Source of the DNA: DAIDAN01 sp049303335
Lineage (GTDB): Archaea; Aenigmatarchaeota; Aenigmatarchaeia; Aenigmatarchaeales; DAIDAN01
Assembly: GCA_049303335.1 (NCBI GenBank)
Contig: JBAQNA010000003.1
Span: forward strand, 1-50,776
Reading direction: 5' to 3'
Length of the DNA: 50,776 nt
Part shown: positions 6,560-14,985 of the stretch, in pieces
Layout: each line of letters opens with the position of its first letter
How positions within the stretch are numbered: the first letter of the stretch is position 1
The notes under the pieces: model-generated
Told to the model about the DNA's origin: nothing
Seen by the model: the letters and a program-made list of their open reading frames with translations, nothing else
Databases searched by the model: none
Translations under genes and position numbers: made by a program

Positions 6560-7078
6560 TTATTTTCTTCCCCATTCATCAAGTTCCCATTCCGCTAGTG
6601 ATTTCGGATTTGCTTTCTTTTTGGCTTTTTTGATTAAATCCTCATAAACACTTATATTATCAAGTTCAGTCCAATTCACAGCAGACTTATTATCAATCTT
6701 GATTATAATTCTTCTATCGATTGGACAATGTGGAGGCGAGGCAAATTTATTTAAACACCAAAGATATTTCAAATAGAGATTTAATATTTTTTGTCCCACA
6801 CCAATCCTTAACCTACCACCATTCAAGATTTTTCCATATTCCCTGCTAGCCCAATTACATAATTCTTCAATATTTTTCATATGTTGTTTTTCATCTATAC
6901 CGTTGCGATAATATTTTTCAACAATATCACGAATATATTGTTTTATTGCTTCTCTAAATTTTGTTTTTTTATCTTCAGGAGTATCATCTTCATAAGATTT
7001 TGATCTTTGAAATGCTCCTCCAAACGTCAAAATCCATATCTCATTTTCTATGAATTCCCATTTAGTATTTTCGTTCAA
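6560..7078 (-). CDS. Conserved hypothetical protein
   Basis: A 172-residue protein, AT-rich compared with its neighbours. The most recognisable stretch is GVGQKILNLYLKYLWCLNKF followed by PPHCPIDRRIIIKI; I have seen this Q-K-LNLYLKYLWCL...PPHCPID pattern in proteins of unknown function scattered across bacteria and archaea. There is no signal peptide and no metal motif beyond the single PHCP. Base composition and patchy family distribution suggest acquisition by transfer. The function is not assignable. Confidence 0.65.
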   Translation of the reverse strand: MNENTKWEFIENEIWILTFGGAFQRSKSYEDDTPEDKKTKFREAIKQYIRDIVEKYYRNGIDEKQHMKNIEELCNWASREYGKILNGGRLRIGVGQKILNLYLKYLWCLNKFASPPHCPIDRRIIIKIDNKSAVNWTELDNISVYEDLIKKAKKKANPKSLAEWELDEWGRK

Positions 7079-7193
7079 TTTAATTCACCGCTTTAATGAA
7101 TTGTAGCACTATTGTGTTTAACTAATCATTTGACAAAATATATCCAAAAATATGCAAAATAACAGCAAGAAGCGAACGCATGTCCCGATTTTT

Positions 7194-7646
7194 CTATCCG
7201 TGATAGCTTGTGTCCGTTTCGGGCTTCTTGTAGGTTTTCCAGCCCTCCGAGAGCTTTTCGCAGAATTTTGCGATTCCGGGCTTCATCCTGTCCCACGAAT
7301 CTTTCGCAGAGACAATCCAATCGGCATGCTGCTTTTCATTGTAATCTATGGATATTTTGTTGCATGACCAGAGAAGGGATTTTATGATTTTGTACAGCTC
7401 AAACAGCTTATCCCTTTCCTGCTGGTTTAGCATTTTTCTCTCATAAAAGCTTTCAAGGTTCTCGCCAACGGAGAGCAGGGATTCCATATCCTCGCAAACA
7501 CTTTCAAACTTCTCAAACATGTTGCGCTTTATCTGCACAAGCATTGGCCCTTCCTCCGGCTTGAAAAAGAAGTTTTTTTCAACCCAGTCCCAGCTCGGAA
7601 GCTTCTTGTATTTTTTCCTCAGCTTCGCGTATTCTTTCGGCTCCAT
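7194..7646 (-). CDS. Helical protein of unknown function
   Basis: About 150 residues, rich in Lys and Glu and predicted mainly alpha-helical, starting MEPKEYAKLRKKYKKLP. ATG 7646 is preferred because AGGTG lies about seven bases upstream and is itself the in-frame GTG of a longer reading. Conserved-looking features are SWDWVEKNFFF near the N terminus and WDRMKPGIAKFCEKL near the C terminus. I do not recognise the family. It is divergent from the methyltransferase gene at 7683, so the two may share regulatory DNA. Confidence 0.65.
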   Translation of the reverse strand: MEPKEYAKLRKKYKKLPSWDWVEKNFFFKPEEGPMLVQIKRNMFEKFESVCEDMESLLSVGENLESFYERKMLNQQERDKLFELYKIIKSLLWSCNKISIDYNEKQHADWIVSAKDSWDRMKPGIAKFCEKLSEGWKTYKKPETDTSYHG

Positions 7647-7682
7647 AATCAGCACCTACGGTTCCGATACCTCCCCTCAAGT

Positions 7683-8252
7683 ATGATTTATAATAAAATA
7701 TCAAAAGGCAAACTAATAAGCTTTTGCGAACCAGCTCTTTCCATGTTCACCGGCAAAATTTATGGCGAGTGGATGGCGGCAACCCAGAGGGAAAAGCTGG
7801 AAAAAATATTGGAAGATGTCGGGGCGGAAAATCTTGAAGGAAAAAATATTCTTGATGTCGGCAGCGGCCCCGGATTTCTGTCTGGGATTTTGCGGAAAAG
7901 CTTGAAAAGCGGCTCTGTTGTTTCTTCCGATATTGATATTGCTAATCTGAAAAAAACAAAAGGCTTGCGCGTTCTCGCTTCCGGGAATTTTTTGCCTTTC
8001 GGAAAAGTTTTTGACGCCGTTTTCTGCATTGATGCAATCCATCTTCTGGACAAAAAGAAAATTGGCACGGAGTTCGCAAAGGTCTTGAAGCGCGGCGGAA
8101 TTCTGGTCGTTTCCGCCTTTTGCAACATATATACTTCCGACGGGAAGATGAAGGAGTTAGAGGAAGCGCTGGGCGGATTTGAAATAAAAAAGCGGTTTTT
8201 CGCGAAAACGGAAAGCGAGTGGGACGCGGTTGTTGTTGCAAGGTTTAAATAG
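7683..8252 (+). CDS. Class I SAM-dependent methyltransferase
   Basis: A 189-residue Rossmann-fold methyltransferase. Motif I is ILDVGSGPGFLSGIL (about 55-69), the acidic end of strand 2 is SSDID (about 81-85), motif IV is FDAVFCIDAIHLL (about 108-120), followed by LKRGGILVVSAF. This is the Methyltransf_11 pattern. The N-terminal 40 residues may bind the acceptor; the substrate is unknown. It is followed 20 bp later by an unrelated small gene. Confidence 0.85.
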   Translation: MIYNKISKGKLISFCEPALSMFTGKIYGEWMAATQREKLEKILEDVGAENLEGKNILDVGSGPGFLSGILRKSLKSGSVVSSDIDIANLKKTKGLRVLASGNFLPFGKVFDAVFCIDAIHLLDKKKIGTEFAKVLKRGGILVVSAFCNIYTSDGKMKELEEALGGFEIKKRFFAKTESEWDAVVVARFK

Positions 8253-8272
8253 AATGAAAGATAATTGTTATT

Positions 8273-8743
8273 ATGGTAAATCTTCAAACAATCAAAAATT
8301 ATTTTTGCCCGAAAGGTGAGACAGAAGAATGGATGAAGATGAGAATTGATGATGTCGCAACCGAAGGAAAAAGAATTCTTAAGGCACAAATCGAGGCTGA
8401 CTGCGGCGTTCCAATTGAATATGCTTTGCAAAAGGGGTTTGATGTAACGGTTATAAGCGGCGAACCTTCTTCTTCGGAAGAAAAGAAAAGTCTTGCTGAA
8501 CTATTGGAATTATACCCCAATAATTTTAATTTTCATACTCTGCATACGCGGCCAGAACCGCATTATGCGATAATTGACAAACACTTATTTGTGGAAGTTC
8601 CGCATAGGGAAAATGCAATAACTAAAAAAGGAATTGGAGTTACAGAAACATATGAGTGGATTCTAAAAGGATTTTATAAGAAATTTGATGACTCGCTTAA
8701 GAATGCAAGAAAAATTACAAGGGAAGAGTTAGTTTATACATAA
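8273..8743 (+). CDS. Unknown protein, possibly a PLD-like sensor fold
   Basis: A 156-residue soluble protein. The arrangement FDVTVISGEPSS, a Leu-rich helix, then FHTLHTRPEPHYAIIDKHLFVEVPHR recalls the sensor part of TrmB/PLD-like proteins, in which an H-x-K-like strand is followed by an acidic residue. The catalytic HKD is not present (HYAIIDK), so nuclease activity is unlikely. This fold call is tentative. ATG 8273 overlaps no strong ribosome site. It lies between the methyltransferase and a small membrane protein on the same strand. Confidence 0.55.
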   Translation: MVNLQTIKNYFCPKGETEEWMKMRIDDVATEGKRILKAQIEADCGVPIEYALQKGFDVTVISGEPSSSEEKKSLAELLELYPNNFNFHTLHTRPEPHYAIIDKHLFVEVPHRENAITKKGIGVTETYEWILKGFYKKFDDSLKNARKITREELVYT

Positions 8744-8764
8744 AACTTTGCAGGTTGATGTTGT

Positions 8765-9163
8765 ATGCCAAGAACAAGAAGGGCAAGGGAAATGAGCACC
8801 GAGGCAAAGATAGGAAAGATACTGATTCTGATAGGAATAATAATACAAGCCATAAACATAGCAGCCGTCTTTGCAATCGGCTCAGGCATGATGGGCTATT
8901 CGGGTTTGATGAGTTACGGTTATGGAATGATGAATTGGGCTGGCGGAATGATGGGTTCCCTGTTTGGCGGATTATTTTTTGTTATCGGGCTGATAGAAAT
9001 TGCGGGGCTGATTGCCGGAATTTACGCGTACAAAGCAGCCGAGCGCGGTGACTTTCATAACGCGGGAATTCTTGCCATCGTTTCGAGCGTGCTTCCTCCG
9101 GTGCAGCTGATTATGCTTGTCGGCGGTATTCTTTGTTTGATAAGCAGGGAAGCGAAGAAGTAA
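8765..9163 (+). CDS. Small membrane protein (DUF4064-like)
   Basis: A 132-residue protein with three hydrophobic helices (about 17-42, 58-88, 103-126) joined by a Gly/Met-rich segment (GSGMMGYSGLMSYGYGMM and on). The pattern matches small DUF4064-type membrane proteins of unknown role. The start may be ATG 8765 or the in-frame ATG at 8792 (MSTEAKIGK), which has a purine-rich AAGGGAA upstream. The gene converges with the HNH nuclease gene. Confidence 0.65.
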   Translation: MPRTRRAREMSTEAKIGKILILIGIIIQAINIAAVFAIGSGMMGYSGLMSYGYGMMNWAGGMMGSLFGGLFFVIGLIEIAGLIAGIYAYKAAERGDFHNAGILAIVSSVLPPVQLIMLVGGILCLISREAKK

Positions 9164-9169
9164 GAAAGT

Positions 9170-10231
9170 TTAATCTAAATTCAGATTTATATTATATTCT
9201 TTGCCGTTTAATTCAAACTTTATTTTACTTTCATCCTTTTCTATGATTTTCTTATTTCCTAAATCAAACTCTTTATGATGGTTTGGACATAATATAAGAA
9301 TGTTAATCGGCACTTCTGCGCCTTTATCTTTTTTAGGTGTTATATGAGCAGCTTCTATATAGAATTTTCCGTCTTTTTTCAAAATGTTATTGCCGCATAT
9401 TTGGCATTTGAAATCTCGCAGAATTTTTAGTTGTGAAATAGTTTTATTATCCCTCTTATATTGTTTGCCTTTAAAATTAATCAGTTCAGGAGATTGAGGA
9501 ATTATGACTTTTAATTCTTGTATTATCTTTTTCTTTGATTCTTCTTCTCCGATAGTTTTTGATTCTTTTTCCAATTCCTCTAAAAATTCTTCCTCTTCTT
9601 GAATATCTTTATTTTTGTCTATAGAATATTCTTCTCCTGTGACCAGTTTAAAAAGTTTTGTTAGTTTTTCATATTCATCCTTTGTTATGCCAGATACTTG
9701 TAACTTTTCTATTTCATCACAAATTATAGTTTTTGCAATATCAGCATTTACATCTTTATATCTATATCCTACTTGTGGAACAAGTCTTTTTCCATTATAG
9801 TACATGTTAGAATATTTTTTCGCATCTAAAGCAATAGGGAAAAGAAGCGAGAGTTCCTTTTCTCCAACTATATTTGATAAAAGTTTATTATTCTCAAACC
9901 CACTCCATTTTGTTTCTTTATATTTTTCAAGAAATCTGGCATTTCCATAAATACCAACAATTTCACCCTTACGATTTTCCAAATTCTTAGAATAAAAGAA
10001 AATAATACTTTTTTCAGCTAAATATTTCGGAGGATATGTGCATTGAATAAAACCAAATACTTCTTTATCGTTATCTAACATTTTTTTATTGAAATCAAAA
10101 TTTAACGATTCGCCTCCGGGATGGTCCCGTGCATATCTATGTCCTGCGTGCGGATTAACGTAAGGACTTCTCCAACCGCTTTTATTCCATGTTATGTTTG
10201 CTATAATAAATTCTTGTCTTTTTTCTTCCAT
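9170..10231 (-). CDS. HNH endonuclease with an extra N-terminal domain
   Basis: A 353-residue protein. The C-terminal third is an HNH nuclease: CQICG with a second metal-binding part in AAHITPKK, then ILILCPNHHKEFD. The first ~150 residues (starting with WNKSGWRSPYVNPHAGH) form a separate domain I cannot name, and an acidic coiled segment (EEEEFLEELEKESK) links them. This layout is typical of McrA-like modification-dependent or stand-alone restriction nucleases; no methyltransferase partner is nearby. The gene is clearly more AT-rich than pelA beside it, a sign of transfer. Confidence 0.8.
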   Translation of the reverse strand: MEEKRQEFIIANITWNKSGWRSPYVNPHAGHRYARDHPGGESLNFDFNKKMLDNDKEVFGFIQCTYPPKYLAEKSIIFFYSKNLENRKGEIVGIYGNARFLEKYKETKWSGFENNKLLSNIVGEKELSLLFPIALDAKKYSNMYYNGKRLVPQVGYRYKDVNADIAKTIICDEIEKLQVSGITKDEYEKLTKLFKLVTGEEYSIDKNKDIQEEEEFLEELEKESKTIGEEESKKKIIQELKVIIPQSPELINFKGKQYKRDNKTISQLKILRDFKCQICGNNILKKDGKFYIEAAHITPKKDKGAEVPINILILCPNHHKEFDLGNKKIIEKDESKIKFELNGKEYNINLNLD

Positions 10232-10246
10232 AAAAATACTCTTTTT

Positions 10247-11260
10247 TTAGTTTAATTTAACCTTATACCTCAGCAATCCCGCAACCCCACCCAATCCCAG
10301 AAGTTTCTCGCCGGACTGGTGCTCGCTGCTGACAATCAATATTTTCGCTTTCTGCTTTTCCGCCTGCTCCAACAAGTCTTCGACTTCGCGGACTTTTTTG
10401 TCGGAGACAAGCAAAGTTTCTATTGCGCCCGCCTCCAGCGCTTTCTGAGTTTCCTTCAAGCCGTAAACAGCCAGGCCGTCTTTTCCAATCTCGGAAAGCA
10501 ATCTCTCAACAGCTTCCGTCTCCTCCGAAATTCTCGACTGCTTCAAAAGCTTTTCCAATATTCCTGCTTTCAGAAGTTCCTGCAAGCCAGCTTCGCCGGT
10601 CTGCGAAAGCGGATGGATGGAAATTTTTTCCGCGAGTTTCCTGTATTTCTGCCTGACAAAATCGGAAAGTTCCTCTTTTGCAAATGCGGGACCTGCAACA
10701 ATAAAATGCTTCATGTCTTCCTTGCTTTTCAGATAATCGTAAATCGCGGAATAATATTGCGGCTTTGTTGAGATTCCCGACTTCTTTCCGAGTGAGCAGA
10801 CGAAATGGACGAGATGCTTCGCGCGCTCCTGAACAATCCAGATATCCGCCTCCGTTTCGTCAAGAACGCAGACCAGAACTTTCTCCGCCTTTTTCTCGGC
10901 TTTTTTTATCTTGTCGATTTCCCAGCTTCTCCAAGGCTTTTCCACGGTTATGAAGTCGTTCGGCGCGATTTCTATGCTGTGGTAGCCGTGCTCCAAATCC
11001 TCGGGACACTTTATTATTTTCCCGCCGGCGCGCAGGCCTTTGTCCTCCTGGAACTCGACTTTCTCAACGGAAATTGTCAGGACTATTGATTCCTTTTTTC
11101 CCTTTACCTTCTCGTCGCCGCGGCGGATTTCCCTGCTTCTTATCGTGCGCGCGGTCAGGAGCGAGCCCGGTGTGATGACGCTGGACAGGAGAAAAACGTC
11201 TTCCATGTTCTCAGGGGTTATTTTTCCGATTCCGTGCTTCAGGTCGAACGAGGATTTCAT
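10247..11260 (-). CDS. pelA: Pelota, ribosome rescue factor
   Basis: A 337-residue archaeal Pelota/Dom34, which binds stalled ribosomes with aEF1A and ABCE1 to split them. It starts MKSSFDLKHGIGKITPENMEDVF, the N-terminal Sm-like domain that normally begins M-x-I-x-x-x-D, followed by central (HFIVAGPAFAKEEL) and C-terminal (LAVYGLKETQKALEAGA; the ending LGGVAGLLRYKV) eRF1-like domains. It lacks the GGQ of release factors, as Pelota does. ATG 11260 is chosen over longer readings because TCTTTAAATC lies about 30 nt upstream. It is divergent from the small gene at 11321. Confidence 0.92.
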   Translation of the reverse strand: MKSSFDLKHGIGKITPENMEDVFLLSSVITPGSLLTARTIRSREIRRGDEKVKGKKESIVLTISVEKVEFQEDKGLRAGGKIIKCPEDLEHGYHSIEIAPNDFITVEKPWRSWEIDKIKKAEKKAEKVLVCVLDETEADIWIVQERAKHLVHFVCSLGKKSGISTKPQYYSAIYDYLKSKEDMKHFIVAGPAFAKEELSDFVRQKYRKLAEKISIHPLSQTGEAGLQELLKAGILEKLLKQSRISEETEAVERLLSEIGKDGLAVYGLKETQKALEAGAIETLLVSDKKVREVEDLLEQAEKQKAKILIVSSEHQSGEKLLGLGGVAGLLRYKVKLN

Positions 11261-11320
11261 AATAATAATTGGAAGGAAGAAAGATTTAAAGAATTTAAGG
11301 ATTGTCTGCTTATTGGACTT

Positions 11321-11587
11321 ATGAATATTCCAGACGACCCGTTCGGCGAATTTCTGAAAGAAATAGGTGTTCCAAAGAAGCACAGCCTGTTTGCAGCGGC
11401 TTATAGCAAGAATGCTTGGGGGGAGCATTATGATTTTACAAGCAATGATTATGAAATAATCGGATTCAGGCTAATGCCGTTGAAAGAGGCGGTTTCCTAT
11501 GGTAAGCAGGGCAAAGGCGTTTTATGGTTTTACGATGAATTGAAGCGCAGATACGAGAATATCTTTTATTTCTTCAATCCGCGGTAG
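11321..11587 (+). CDS. Small protein of unknown function
   Basis: An 88-residue protein, MNIPDDPFGEFLKEIGVPKK and on, with aromatic-rich segments (HYDFTSNDYEIIGFRLMPL, WFYDELKRRYENIFYFFNP). ATG 11321 lies 25-30 nt from AT-rich GATTTAAAGAATTTAAGG (11283-11300), which also serves pelA on the other strand, so translation is probably leaderless. No family is recognised. Confidence 0.6.
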   Translation: MNIPDDPFGEFLKEIGVPKKHSLFAAAYSKNAWGEHYDFTSNDYEIIGFRLMPLKEAVSYGKQGKGVLWFYDELKRRYENIFYFFNPR

Positions 11588-11628
11588 TCAGCTTTTTATT
11601 CTTGCGTTGCCAAGGATTATTGATTATT

Positions 11629-12780
11629 ATGTCTGGTTTTCTTTCGGTTCTCACATTGGGAGTGATACTGCTTGCAGTGATGTTCCTTTTTTTCGGAGGG
11701 CTGCAAATCGGGCCCGCTGCCACGAGAACGCACGGAACAGGCTTCGATGACGAAGAGCCCTCACCTCCGCCCGTTTCCGGACTGATAGGCTATCCGCAGG
11801 AAGCCATAAGGACAATAACCGTGGCAAACGATTTTTCCGTGAGTTTTGAAAGCGGCGGCAAGTCAGTTGCAGCGCTTGGGAACTCTTCCGTGGAGAACGG
11901 GGTTTTCGGAAAGGTTGGCAGGGAAGTTTCGTTTGACGCGTCAAACCAGGAGGATATGATGTCCGCGAAAATCGCGATGAACATAAGGGACACGAATCTT
12001 TACGGAAACCTTGTTGCGAGCCTGAACGGCGGGGAGATTTTCAACAACTATTCGCTTGTCGGAAGGTTCGATATTCCGATAAATACGAGCAAGCTCAAGC
12101 CCGCGAACAATATACTGAAGATTGAAGCAACGGGCAGCGGCTGGAAAATCTGGGCGCCTTCCGTTTACCTTTTTGACGCCAACGTGCTGATAGATTACTA
12201 CAGCCTGAAATCAAAGAGTTTTGACTTTGTCGCGGACGGCGGCATAAAATCAATCACAAACGCGAGGTTCGTCGCGGTTGTCTCGAAAAAGGAAGGCTCC
12301 GGAAATCTTATAGCTAGCGTTAACGGGAAGGAGATTTACAGGGGGAACAACTCAAGGCTCGCTGTCGCCGACTTCTCCGTTTCGGACGTTTCTTCCGGCA
12401 TAAACACGCTGGAGCTGATGGCGGAGAAAGGCGCGAAATACGACATTTCTTCCGCGGAAATTTTGCTTTATTATCAGCCCGTATACAGGACTCAGGCGCT
12501 ATATTATAATCTGACAAGCGGCCAGTATGCCGACTTGAAAAACGTTACCCTCGGCTTTGGAATACAGAAAATGACCGGAGAGGTCGTGAGCATACTCGTC
12601 AAGACAACGGACGGCGCAGGCGGCGTGCACAGCATAATACCGCAGGGAATCTTGCGCGAGGGAAGTTCGTATAATATCACGCTGACGAAGAACGAGCTCT
12701 ACACGGGCTCGAACAAAATCGAGTTCGTGACAAGCGGAACCGGCTCGGTCGCGATTGTGAACGCTTCGATTATGGGCTGA
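11629..12780 (+). CDS. Signal-anchored extracellular beta-rich protein
   Basis: A 383-residue protein. The N-terminal helix FLSVLTLGVILLAVMFLFFG anchors or exports it. After a Pro/acidic linker (DDEEPSPPPVSG) come three related segments, each with a NLxASxNGxEI-type core: LVASLNGGEIFNN (about 141-153), LIASVNGKEIYRG (about 236-248) and a third near the C terminus. These look like repeated beta-sandwich or carbohydrate-binding modules. ATG 11629 is the first Met after a TTATT leader. No family is named. A surface or pilus role is plausible only from the architecture. Confidence 0.65.
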   Translation: MSGFLSVLTLGVILLAVMFLFFGGLQIGPAATRTHGTGFDDEEPSPPPVSGLIGYPQEAIRTITVANDFSVSFESGGKSVAALGNSSVENGVFGKVGREVSFDASNQEDMMSAKIAMNIRDTNLYGNLVASLNGGEIFNNYSLVGRFDIPINTSKLKPANNILKIEATGSGWKIWAPSVYLFDANVLIDYYSLKSKSFDFVADGGIKSITNARFVAVVSKKEGSGNLIASVNGKEIYRGNNSRLAVADFSVSDVSSGINTLELMAEKGAKYDISSAEILLYYQPVYRTQALYYNLTSGQYADLKNVTLGFGIQKMTGEVVSILVKTTDGAGGVHSIIPQGILREGSSYNITLTKNELYTGSNKIEFVTSGTGSVAIVNASIMG

Positions 12781-12786
12781 AGCAAG

Positions 12787-13662
12787 TTAGTACTTATACA
12801 AAGGAAATTCCATAAATTGCAACTTATCTTTTTTGTCTATAATGCTCACAAAATAGCTTTCTTTTCCTTCATCCTTTGTTGTCAGAAATATTGAGTGGAT
12901 GCGGTCAAACGGGACTTCTATTTTGTTTATGATTTCAGATAGTTTGTGCATCTTCTTTTCATAAAACCTGAAAGCCATTTCATGCATTAATTGCTCTAAC
13001 AATAAAAGCGGTTCTGCGCTTTTTCCGCTTACTTTTTTCATTCGATGCAATTTCATGAAGTCGAATGGAAAACTAATCAGATTTTTCCTAAAATTTATCA
13101 GCTTTTCGAAGATTCTTCTCATTCCATCATCATCAGTATTTTTGATAATATCTTTATCGCTTTCGCAAAGAATGCCTTTCTCCTTCAGGATTTGCGCTCT
13201 AAGAAAACTTCTTGCGGAATGATGGGTATCCTTCAAATAGCAACAAACACAGCCGGCGGCAAAGAATTCCATTATAGCGGAGGAGAAAATCGAAAAACCA
13301 TTTTGAACCCATGTTTCTATTGTCTTTTCGGTTGGCTTCGCATCAAATTTCAGAAAGTTATTATCAAATAATGTCTTTCCGAATTTTACAGCCATAAGGG
13401 GCACAGGGCTTCCTTCCTTTATCAAATTTCTGAATTGATGTTTCGAGTATGCAAGAATGTTTGTTTCGTAAGACGAATCTACGGAAGTAAACCAATCTTT
13501 CGGCTTTTTCTTTACTACAGCAACAAAATCAATGTCGCTGTTAGAGAACATTTCTTTCGGCCGCAAAGAAGAACCTATATGGATTAAAGAAACCAACTCG
13601 CTTCCAAACTTTTTCTTGATTTGACTTTCTATACTCTTGATTTCTTTTTGCAGCTTGCTCAT
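12787..13662 (-). CDS. Nucleotidyltransferase-fold protein with C-terminal helical domain
   Basis: A 291-residue protein. Residues 27-50 carry the polymerase beta-type nucleotidyltransferase motif: IGSSLRP (GS), then NSDIDFVAV (D-x-D). A third acidic residue is not obvious. The C-terminal ~170 residues are helical, with Cys pairs in AAGCVCCYLKD. Enzymes of this kind transfer nucleotides to RNA, proteins or antibiotics; the size is close to aminoglycoside nucleotidyltransferase-like proteins. It is AT-rich and followed upstream by a palindrome at 13722-13761 that may be its operator. Confidence 0.7.
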   Translation of the reverse strand: MSKLQKEIKSIESQIKKKFGSELVSLIHIGSSLRPKEMFSNSDIDFVAVVKKKPKDWFTSVDSSYETNILAYSKHQFRNLIKEGSPVPLMAVKFGKTLFDNNFLKFDAKPTEKTIETWVQNGFSIFSSAIMEFFAAGCVCCYLKDTHHSARSFLRAQILKEKGILCESDKDIIKNTDDDGMRRIFEKLINFRKNLISFPFDFMKLHRMKKVSGKSAEPLLLLEQLMHEMAFRFYEKKMHKLSEIINKIEVPFDRIHSIFLTTKDEGKESYFVSIIDKKDKLQFMEFPLYKY

Positions 13663-13721
13663 ATCTTTCTGTTAAATGGGTTTAATAAAAGATTATCTGC
13701 ATTCAAAAACATATTTTGCAT

Positions 13722-13761
13722 ATTATCAAAACCGGTAAGAATTATTACCAAAAATGATAAT
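13722..13761. promoter_or_regulatory. Extended imperfect palindrome, possible operator
   Basis: ATTATCA (13722-13728) pairs with TGATAAT (13755-13761), and inside them GGTAA pairs with TTACC around GAATTA. It lies in the 277-bp gap between the divergent nucleotidyltransferase (minus) and HEPN (plus) genes. The rest of this gap (13663-13939) is AT-rich and has no other feature I can name apart from the CTTTAAATA box near 13910. Confidence 0.4.
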
Positions 13762-13939
13762 AACAATTGTTTGTATAATTTCAAACTTACAGCAATTCAT
13801 TAAACTCTTCAACAGAAATTTCGGCACCTCTCAAAAAGCATATATCGCCGATTGTTTTATGTTAATTAAACGGATATTAAACAGCTTTTCTATTAACAAA
13901 AAACATAACTTTAAATAAGTGGAAAACAAACAGAAAAGC

Positions 13940-14308
13940 ATGGCAATCATTGATATTCTGAAAAACAGCATAAAGGAAGAGATAGATGGTGCGGCTTCGG
14001 AATATAATTTCAACAGGCATAAGAATGCATTGATTCTGTTTTCAAAGGCTTTGTTCTCAATGGCTGACTATCTGATAGCGGCCAGAAATCTAAAGATGCC
14101 TGAAAGCCATGAGGAAAGATTCAGAATTTTGCAGAGATATATGCCGAACGTTTATCATATTCTTGACAAACTCTTCAAAAAATATACGGACACATATCTA
14201 AAATCCACCGACAAAGAAAGCTGCACAGGGATGAAAAATGCAATCAAAAAACTTGCCGAACTTGAAAATTTTGACAGGGAAATTAAGGAGCTTGCTGAAA
14301 AAATATAG
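13940..14308 (+). CDS. HEPN-domain protein, partner of the MNT protein
   Basis: A 122-residue all-helical protein, MAIIDILKNSIKEEIDGAAS, then NRHKNALILFSKALFSMADY and the PESHEERFRIL segment typical of HEPN proteins. HEPN/MNT pairs often act as toxin (RNase) and antitoxin (AMPylating nucleotidyltransferase). ATG 13940 lies about 27 nt after TTTAAATA, so the message is leaderless; an in-frame GTG at 13919 would precede the transcription start. It overlaps the MNT gene downstream. Confidence 0.75.
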   Translation: MAIIDILKNSIKEEIDGAASEYNFNRHKNALILFSKALFSMADYLIAARNLKMPESHEERFRILQRYMPNVYHILDKLFKKYTDTYLKSTDKESCTGMKNAIKKLAELENFDREIKELAEKI

Positions 14309-14816
14309 AATTCAGGACATAATAATTTTCGGTTCTGCCGTAAAAGGGAAGACACTGCCGGGAGACATAGATATAGCCTTGCTTGTGAAAGAAAAGAATG
14401 AAGAAACGATAGAAGGGGTTAAAGATGAAGCCGGAAAAATCATTGATTATAAAATTGATTTTGCAGTCCTTTCCATTGAAGACATATATTCGTCCGTCTG
14501 GCTTTCCCTGATAAAGGAAGGTTTCAGCGTTGCCAAAGGAAAATTTCTGCATGAGATTTACGGGGTTGAGCCCTGTGTTTTGTTTAAATATGGCTTGACA
14601 TCCCTGGATAGGATAAAGAAGGTGCAGTTTGACAGGGGATTAAACGAAATTCTAAAGGATGCAAAAGGAACAAGGCTGTTAAGGACAATAGTTCTGATAC
14701 CTCTGAAGAATTCGCTTCGTTTTGAGGATTTTCTGAAAACTTGGAAACTGGAATACGAAGCCAGAAGGTATGAGCTTTTGCCGGAGATGCAAAAGCAAAA
14801 AAGAATTCTGGAGTAA
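14238..14816 (+). CDS. MNT-type nucleotidyltransferase with C-terminal extension
   Basis: Up to 192 residues. The MNT motif is IIIFGSAVKGKTLPGDIDIALLV, with GS and D-x-D visible and a further D in KIDFAVL. It is the expected partner of the overlapping HEPN gene. The C-terminal ~80 residues (LFKYGLTSLDRIKKVQFDRG and on) are an addition to the minimal MNT fold. The start is uncertain: ATG 14238 overlaps the HEPN gene by 71 nt; TTG 14289, after AAGGAG, would give a shorter protein starting at LLKKYRIQD. Confidence 0.75.
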   Translation: MQSKNLPNLKILTGKLRSLLKKYRIQDIIIFGSAVKGKTLPGDIDIALLVKEKNEETIEGVKDEAGKIIDYKIDFAVLSIEDIYSSVWLSLIKEGFSVAKGKFLHEIYGVEPCVLFKYGLTSLDRIKKVQFDRGLNEILKDAKGTRLLRTIVLIPLKNSLRFEDFLKTWKLEYEARRYELLPEMQKQKRILE

Positions 14817-14874
14817 TCGCGGTTTTTATATATCTGCTCCACCATCTTTATTCTGAAAATAAAGTTTGACAACT

Positions 14875-14945
14875 GGCGCACGCGCGAAAAACCAAAGGCT
14901 TTTCGGCGCCTCGCCTGCGGCAAGGCGTTGGCGCCCGAAGCGCTT
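14875..14945. repeat. GC-rich double hairpin
   Basis: GGCGCACGCGCGAAAAACC-aaa-GGCTTTTCGGCGCC forms an imperfect hairpin at 14875-14910. A second, nested one follows, with GGCGCC (14905) pairing with GGCGCC (14929) around CGCCT/AGGCG. It lies in the leader of the large membrane protein gene and stands out from its AT-rich surroundings. The style (A-rich stem closed by GCGC/GGCGC) resembles the elements at 28277-28310 and 28540-28590. Confidence 0.5.
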
Positions 14946-14985
14946 TTTACGATCAAGCCGGCAGCGGCAAAAGAGGATGAGGAAA

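Noticed and set aside
10247..11428. Long version of Pelota starting at 11428
   Set aside because: The extra 56 residues overlap the divergent gene at 11321, and the family starts at MKSSFDLKHGIG.
14866..14985. N-terminal extension of the large membrane protein
   Set aside because: It reads through a GC-rich hairpin as Arg-rich protein; ATG 14986 has its own ribosome site.
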